A stretch of 64,000 nucleotides of DNA from Parietaria judaica (Eukaryota > Streptophyta > Magnoliopsida > Rosales > Urticaceae): NCBI GenBank assembly GCA_954871525.1, contig OX940863.1, forward strand, positions 38,302,501 to 38,366,500. The letters are read 5' to 3'. A program made the translations under genes and the position numbers. Under the pieces are notes generated by a model. That model had not been told where the DNA came from. It made no database searches and saw nothing but the letters and a program-made list of their open reading frames with translations. This document shows positions 58,184 through 64,000 of the stretch, in pieces (positions within the stretch are counted from its first letter, which is position 1; each line of letters opens with the position of its first letter).

Positions 58184-58813
58184 TAGGGGTGTAACCGGAG
58201 CGGATATCCGGTTTTTCGGAACTATCCGGATCCGAAAAACCGGATATCTGAAAATCGATATCCGGATCCGGATCCGAAAAACCGGATATCCGGATCCGGA
58301 AATCCGGATATCTAATTTCAAAACCCGGATCCGATATCCGAATCCGGTTTTAAAACCGGATCCGGATATTATCCGAATATCCGGATCCGGTTTTTATTTA
58401 TTAAAAAAAAAAAGATAAAACGTTAGTTTTAACTACTAAAAAACTCGTACAAGTCTACATATTTTCTTGTTGTCCAAAAAACCGAACAAATCTAATACAT
58501 ATTGTCACATAATACATATAAAATTAAAAATGCATTCAAATCGCCGTCTTCAAATCGACAAGAATAGAGTCACCTAAACCTAAAGAATTAAAATATATTA
58601 AAAAAATTAAAATATTAAAATAAACCGGGTTTAAAACCGGATACGGATATCCGGATTTTATAAAATCAAAACCCGTATCCGAATCCGGTTTTTAATCCGG
58701 ATCCGGATATCCGTATCCGGTTTTCGGATACGGATTCGGATTCGGATTTTAAGATTGGATACGGATACGGATATGGATTTTTAACCGGATTCCGGGTTTT
58801 CGTTACAGCCCTA
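58184..58813. mobile_element. non-autonomous hAT element (630 bp)
   Basis: Ends are TAGGGGTGTAAC and GTTACAGCCCTA. The 8-bp target duplication ATATTTAG is at 58176..58183 and 58814..58821. Both ends consist of dense 'ccggatatccggat' repeats. No transposase. Confidence 0.93.
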
Positions 58814-58983
58814 ATATTTAGTTGATCTTGATTTTGAGAATTTGAAGACGTACGCTTGCATTTTTTGAGACTAGGGGTATGCCGCCAATGGACCCAGTCG
58901 GGTTCCGAATATATATAGAGACGCGTTTAGAAATAGAATTGTAAGGTTGTCACTCATCACAATAATAAACTCCACACAAGTAC

Positions 58984-59982
58984 TGTTAAGGTCGGATCCG
59001 GTCACATTCATCCTTAACAATGCACAGATATAATCTGAGAAGGGACAGGCGATGTCAGAATTCGAGGGATGTCAAAGAGCGACAAAAAGGACCAACGGGG
59101 AGAATCAAGGGACGACGACGGGCGCAAGGTTAAAGGTCGACGAGGGAAGTCAACGATGACGACGGACGCAAGGTCGAAGATCGACGAAAGAAGTCGAGGA
59201 TGACGACAATCGCCAAGTCGAAGGTCGACGAGAGGAATTGGTGACAAGGACGGATAATGGGTTCGACGATAGAAAGGCTCGAGCCTCATAGGAAGAAGGG
59301 CCGAGCGTCGACAAGAGGCATCGACAACAGGGCATGTGACGTTCGAAGGGGCGACAGGACGACGGGGCAAAGAGAAGGGAAAGTAGCGTCGACGACACGA
59401 GCAAGGAGGGGGTTACAATGAAGCGTCGGTGGCACAGGAGAAAGTCGAGAAGGCTCTGGCACGACGAGATGTACTAACATATTGTCGACAATGATCGATG
59501 GGACAAGCATTTAATGCTTGAGTATGCCTCGATGGGACAAACATTTGATGCTTGAGCATGCTCAAGCATTAAATGCTTGAGCACGCCTCAATAGGATGAG
59601 CATTTAATGCGGCCACCTCGGTAGTAACCCCGGTCGACTCGAATCACGCAAAAGAGAGGTGTACCAGGCATTTTCCAGCCGCATGGGGGAATGGGCCAAT
59701 GAGACTCCAATTTAGGCGGGAAGACTGGCCTGTCGAAGGGAGAGGAAAATACATGTATTTGCGACACATTAATATAAAAGGCAAGCTAAGCCTCATTTAG
59801 AGGTAGTGGGAAAAAGAGGAAAACCTATGTAATAAGAGATATCAATATACAAACTCAATTTTCTCAACATACTGTCTTCATCTTGAGTGTTCTTGGTTAT
59901 TAAACGGGAAAAACAAAACCTCTTTCTTTAAAAACAAGGGATCAACCCTTGTGATTGTTGAGTGTACAAAACGCCCTCAACA
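58984..59982 (+). repeat. 5' LTR of element C
   Basis: 999 bp from TGTTAAGGTCGGATCC to CGCCCTCAACA. TATAAAAG is at 59773..59780. The word TGTTAAGG at the start and CCTTAACA 28 bp on are inverted copies. The PBS begins one base after the LTR end. Confidence 0.9.
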
Positions 59983-60005
59983 GTTTGGCGCCCACCGAGG
60001 GGCTC
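59983..60005 (+). other. primer-binding site of element C
   Basis: GTTTGGCGCCCACCGAGGGGCTC directly follows the LTR. Identical to that of element A in complement. Confidence 0.85.
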
Positions 60006-60041
60006 AATTTTTCTCTATCGCACAGCTAGAAGCTCAGGAGG

Positions 60042-61570
60042 ATGATGACCAACAACGACGACAGCAACACCGAACGCATAGAAGAACACAGAGTGGAAAC
60101 AACGACCAACGATGTGGAACGCAACCGAACCACCATGGAGTAACTCCACCAACAACTGGCGGTGGCAACGGAGAAGAATCAGCAGCTCGCCACCCTCCTG
60201 GACCATGCCGCCACCGACGCAAGGAGGCACTCCCCGCAAAGTTTGATTGTGGGAACATCGGCCCCCGGATGAGGAAATCTCGGGGGAGGAACGAGCGACT
60301 CAGCGCCTCCGCGGCTCGGCATCAACATGATCCTCTTCCCATCTCCCGACGACGTGTCCCAGGGAGAGCGCGAGGATAGGCCTTTTCAGCAAAACACGAG
60401 CTCAAGGACGCCGCCACCACCGATGCAGGCTCCCTACCACACCACAACCGCGACGATGGCAGGACCGGTCCACCAAACGCAGGGGCAACACCAGCAAGCG
60501 GCAATGACAACCATGGCCGAAGCAAGGATCCAGAAGCACGTCGACCGAGCGCTTCAAGAGCTAACTTCGAGGATGGGGTACGTAACCTCGCAGATGCATA
60601 AGGCAACGAGCGCAGCACCGGAGATCGACAAATTGGTCGAGGAGTCGAGGCACATGCCCTTCTCCCCGCGTATCAGCAGAATCAGGATTGACGAGATGCC
60701 GAAGATCAGGCCGACGGCGTATAAAGGAATGACGGATCCCAACGCGCACGTGAAGGCATTCCGAATCACGACGGGACGAGTAAATGCGCACGGACCAGAG
60801 CGAGAAGCCATCATGTGCCATCTGTTTGTTGATAGCTTGCAAGGGATGGCTCTGGAGTGGTTCGCGAGGCTTCCCTCCAACTCAATCAACTGCTTCGATC
60901 ATCTCGTCTCCCACTTCCTACGACATTATTCAATGTACATACAAAATGAGGTAAATATAACTGACCTATGGCTGCTGGAACAGAAGGAAGGGGAAACCCT
61001 CCGGAAGTTCATTGGGAAATTCAAGGACGTCATGGCACGGGTCTCCGAGCTGGACGACAACGTCGCCATACAAGCCTTGAAGCACATCATATGGTTCGAC
61101 AGCACAGCCTATGGTTCGACGCACCCTTCAGGGATGAGTTGATTAAGACGCGCCCGTCGACGATCGAGGATGCCCTCCACAAAGCATCCGTGTTCATGCA
61201 AATGGAGGAGGAGAAGGCGACGCTGGCCAAGAAGCACGAGTCGAGGAGCAAAGGGAAGCAGCCCGAGAAGAAAGAGGGCAGAGACTACAAGGACGGCCCC
61301 TCGACGAGGCCGAAATGAGGAGAGGAGGATAAGGGAACCTCGGGTCAACCGCGCGGGCGAGAGGGCCAGAAGCGTGCAGTCTACCACGTCGAGGAGAGGA
61401 CAAAACCCGCGGAAGGAAGAGAACAGGAGCGGAGAGCGTGGCCCAAAGACCCGAGCAAGTTTTGCAGCTTCCACAAGTCCGAGGGGCATTCCACCGAGGA
61501 GTGCGCCATGCTGAAAAGAAGGCTCATGGAGAAGTATTCAAAGGGGGAAATGCGAGGTGTAGATTTGGGA
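60042..61570 (+). pseudogene. gag of element C
   Basis: The gag frame starts at 60042. In-frame stops occur at 60141 and about 60267, and a frame shift at about 61090-61110 next to a repeated ATGGTTCGAC (20 bp apart). The capsid-type region (PF03732-like) reads HVKAFRITTGRVNAHGPERE and LEWFARLPSNSINCFDHL. After another stop at 61316 a zinc-knuckle-like FCSFHKSEGHSTEEC follows (about 61450-61500). No intact product. Confidence 0.85.
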
Positions 61571-61677
61571 GACCCTCACGAACCATGGGGGAACAGTCGA
61601 CGACAATACCGACAGTCCAGCACACGGGCTGAGAATCCGGTGACGACGAGCTCCCGAGGGCAAGAAAGCGAATAGAG

Positions 61678-62466
61678 ATGATCATGGGAAGGTCGCACTT
61701 GTGCGACGACTCCGTCAACAACATCAAAGCCCACCAGAGAAGGGCGAGAGAAAACAACCGAGGAGATGCGGTGATGGGCAGCGCCGGCACCGAAATAGCC
61801 TTCGTCGAAGACGAAGCCTGTGCCGACCCATACGATGATGCGTTAGTCCTTTCGCTGGGTGTCGGGAACTGTGACGTCAGCCGAATTCTGGTCGACAACG
61901 GAAGCTCGGTGGATGTCATCTTCTACAACGCCCTGAGGAAGATGAATATCGAGGGGATAGAGATCCAGGGGAGGCCACGAAGCGTCTCAGGGTTCAACGG
62001 GGACGTCGCAACATCGCTAGGCACAGTCAGACTACCGGTGTGTGAAGGAAGCATCAATAAAATGACGACGCTGATGGTGCTGGATTGCCCGTCGATCTTC
62101 ACCATAATCCTCGGGCGACCGTGGATACACTCTATGAGAGTTGTCCCGTCGACAAACCACCAGAGCATCAAGTTCCCTGGCAAAGAAGGGAAGGTAGAGG
62201 AGGTCAAGGGAAACAAGGACGCCTACAGAACTTGTTACCTGATGAGCTATCGCACGACGGCGCAGGAAGAGGAGCGGAGGGAGAAAGGCCACCTAAAGCA
62301 ATTAACGTCGCCCGCCCCCAAGACCTCGGCGCGAAGGGGGGCCAGCGGCAAGGGCGAGAAGACGAGAAGACTGGGAGACCAGAGAAAAGACCCGGAAGAA
62401 AGAACAGGAAGACCGAGCTTGGAGGCGGTGGAGCAAGTCTGCGTCGATGACACCAACCCAACCTGA
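61678..62466 (+). pseudogene. retroviral-type aspartic protease region of element C
   Basis: A 262-codon segment with ILVDNGSSVDVIFYN, the catalytic D-N-G form common in this gypsy lineage, and later IILGRPWIH, the flap/ILG-type motif. It ends at a TGA (62464..62466), after which the same frame continues as reverse transcriptase, so the stop is a nonsense change or a readthrough point. Confidence 0.8.
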
Positions 62467-63720
62467 ACCATCGGCATGGGTGCGGACCTCGACACTGACA
62501 TCAAGAGACAGCTTATTGGGTTCCTAAAGAAGAACCAGGGAAGCTTTGCATGGTCCCACGAAGACATGCCGGGGATCGACCCGTCAATCATGGAGCATCG
62601 GCTCAACGCCGACCCAAGCCATCGACCGGTCAAGCAAAAGAGAAGGAAACTAGCGTCCGATAGGAACAAGGTAATCCATGACGAGGTGGATAGGCTGCTA
62701 TCGACAGGAGCTATCAGGGAAGTCAAGTATCCCGAGTGGCTGGCAAACACCATCGTCGTGAAAAAGAAGAGCGGCAAGTGGCGAGTATGCGTGGACTTCA
62801 CGGACTTAAACAAGGCATGCCCCAAGGACAGCTTCCCCATGCCACATATTGATCGTCTCATCAAAGCTACCCACGGATATGAGCTGCTCAGCTTCATGGA
62901 TGCCTATTCAGGTTAAAACCAGATAAGGATTCACCCGGAGGACGAGGAGAAGACTGCTTTCATCTGCGAAAGAGGAACGTATTGGTACAAGGTCATGCCT
63001 TTCGGGCTGAAGAAAACAGGAGAAACCTACTAGAGGTTGGTGACCAAGATGTTCGGCAAGCAGATCGGGGAGACGATGGAAGTCTACATCGACGACATGG
63101 TGGTCAAATCCCTGAAGGCGACGGCGTACATTGAGCACCTGGAGGAATGCTTCAGGATCCTCAACCAACACGGGATGAAGCTCAACCCGCTAAATGCACC
63201 TTCGGAGTGGCGTCTGGAAAGTTCCTCGGCTTATGATCACGCGACGGGGAATCGAAGCCGACCCTGACCAGATCGATGCCATCAATGGAATGCCCTCGCC
63301 TCGGAACAGACGAGAAGTCTAAAAGCTGACCGGGAGGATTGCCGCCTTACACAAATTCATCTCGTGATCGACCGACAAAGGCCTCCTTTTCTACCAACTG
63401 TTACGGAAGAACAGGAAGTTCGAATGGACCGAGGGTTGCGAGAAGGCTTTTCGAGAACTCAAGGACTACCTCTCATCGCCACTGATAATGACCAAGCCGA
63501 CGCCAGGGGAACCTCTATACCTATACGTAGCGGTGTCCAACGAAGCGGTCAGCGGAGTGCTGGTTCGGGAGGACAAGGGAAAATAGAGGCCCGTTTCCTA
63601 TATCAGCCGCAAGCTCCTCGACGCTGAGAAGAGATACCCGCAAGTGGAAAAGCTAGCCGTTTGAAGCACCGACCAAACTGCGACATCTTTTCGAGGCCCT
63701 CACCATCGTTGTCATGACAG
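62467..63720 (+). pseudogene. reverse transcriptase and RNase H remnant of element C
   Basis: Motifs in order: GAIREVKYPEWLANTIVVKK, WRVCVDFTDLNKACPKDSFP, YKVMPFGLKKTG and the catalytic YIDDMVV at 63085..63096. Stops at 62914 (TAA) and 63031 (TAG) interrupt one frame, and a shift follows near 63210. An RNase H-type stretch with LYLYVAVSNEAVSGVLVRED and RPVSYISRKLLDAEKRYPQ lies at 63510-63650 and is then cut. Clearly dead, but diagnostic of Ty3/gypsy. Confidence 0.88.
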
Positions 63721-63723
63721 ATA

Positions 63724-64000
63724 GGTCGGATCCGGTCAGATCCATCCTTAACAATGCACAGATCTAATCTGAGAAGGGACAGACGACGTCAGAATCCGAG
63801 GGATGTCAAAGAGCGACGAAAAGGACCAACGGGGAGAATCAAGGGACGACGACGGGCGCGAGGTTAAAGGTCGACGAGGGAAGTCAACGATGACGACGGC
63901 CGCAAGGTTGAAGATCGACGAAAAAAGTCGACGATGACGACAATCGCCAAGTCGAAGGTCGACGAGAGGAATTGGTGACAACGACGGATCATGGGTTCGA
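63724..64000 (+). repeat. second LTR of element C (partial)
   Basis: Matches 58990 onward with few differences, missing the leading TGTTA. Cut by the window end. Confidence 0.88.

Larger units (their letters stand above)
58984..64000 (+). mobile_element. element C: Tat-like Ty3/gypsy retrotransposon, cut by window end
   Basis: The 5' LTR is followed by the PBS, gag, protease, reverse transcriptase and RNase H remnants in canonical gypsy order, then a second LTR starting near 63724 without its first bases. RNase H is cut and integrase plus everything after it is missing, so an internal deletion joins pol to LTR. Stops and shifts make it defective. Confidence 0.88.

Noticed and set aside
59014..59510. 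Minus-strand ORFs in the element C LTR
   Set aside because: LTR non-coding repeats; the same frames recur in the second LTR at 63748.

Overview
This is nuclear DNA of a flowering plant, almost certainly a eudicot. The evidence is spliced genes with GT-AG introns, plant-specific protein families (a WRKY transcription factor, a SIAMESE-RELATED CDK inhibitor, an XRI1-type protein, a small plastid DnaJ zinc-finger protein), a host background rich in A and T, and nested plant transposons. Species cannot be named from the sequence. I see no bacterial genes, CRISPR array, rRNA or convincing tRNA.

Host genes. (1) A WRKY49-like gene on the minus strand, three exons (20042..19750, 19270..19124, 18198..17784). 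Its last exon is tandemly duplicated, and the outer copy is split by a hAT element. (2) A small SMR-type cell-cycle inhibitor gene on the plus strand (28198..28572) in which an 81-bp coding unit is repeated three times in frame. (3) A two-exon plastid DnaJ zinc-finger protein on the plus strand (52826..53073, 53596..53734). (4) A three-exon XRI1-like gene on the minus strand (56004..55961, 55445..54877, 54387..54314). A 96-codon minus ORF at 26246..26536 is possible but unrecognised.

Mobile DNA fills most of the rest. Region 1-8.46 kb: two minisatellites, then AT-rich remnants of a long-LTR family. 8.46-14.14 kb: element A, a Ty3/gypsy (Tat-lineage-like) remnant on the minus strand with an additional ORF antisense to gag. 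14.8-19 kb: duplicated WRKY 3' region with a hAT element. 21.1-23.0 kb: a possible PIF/Harbinger MITE and a Pack-MULE-like element carrying a DUF4408-like fragment. 24-25.8 kb: a repeat-rich LTR-type fragment. 28.9-34.8 kb: a complete LTR element with no recognised protein (LARD-like), a hAT element in its left LTR and tandem arrays inside. 35.0-40.6 kb: a Helitron-like element. 41.2-50.5 kb: element B, a Tat-like element with 5-bp target duplications, an integrase C-terminal remnant, an antisense additional ORF and a nested 2.7-kb solo LTR. 58.2-58.8 kb: a hAT element. 59.0 kb to the window end: element C, with LTR, primer-binding site, gag, protease, reverse transcriptase and RNase H remnants, then a second LTR cut by the window end.

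The host genes share no operon-like logic. The main results are the precise transposon boundaries (TSDs read directly), the duplicated WRKY terminal exon, the SMR repeat, and the antisense ORF shared by elements A and B. Splice sites, homologies and families are read by eye without database support.
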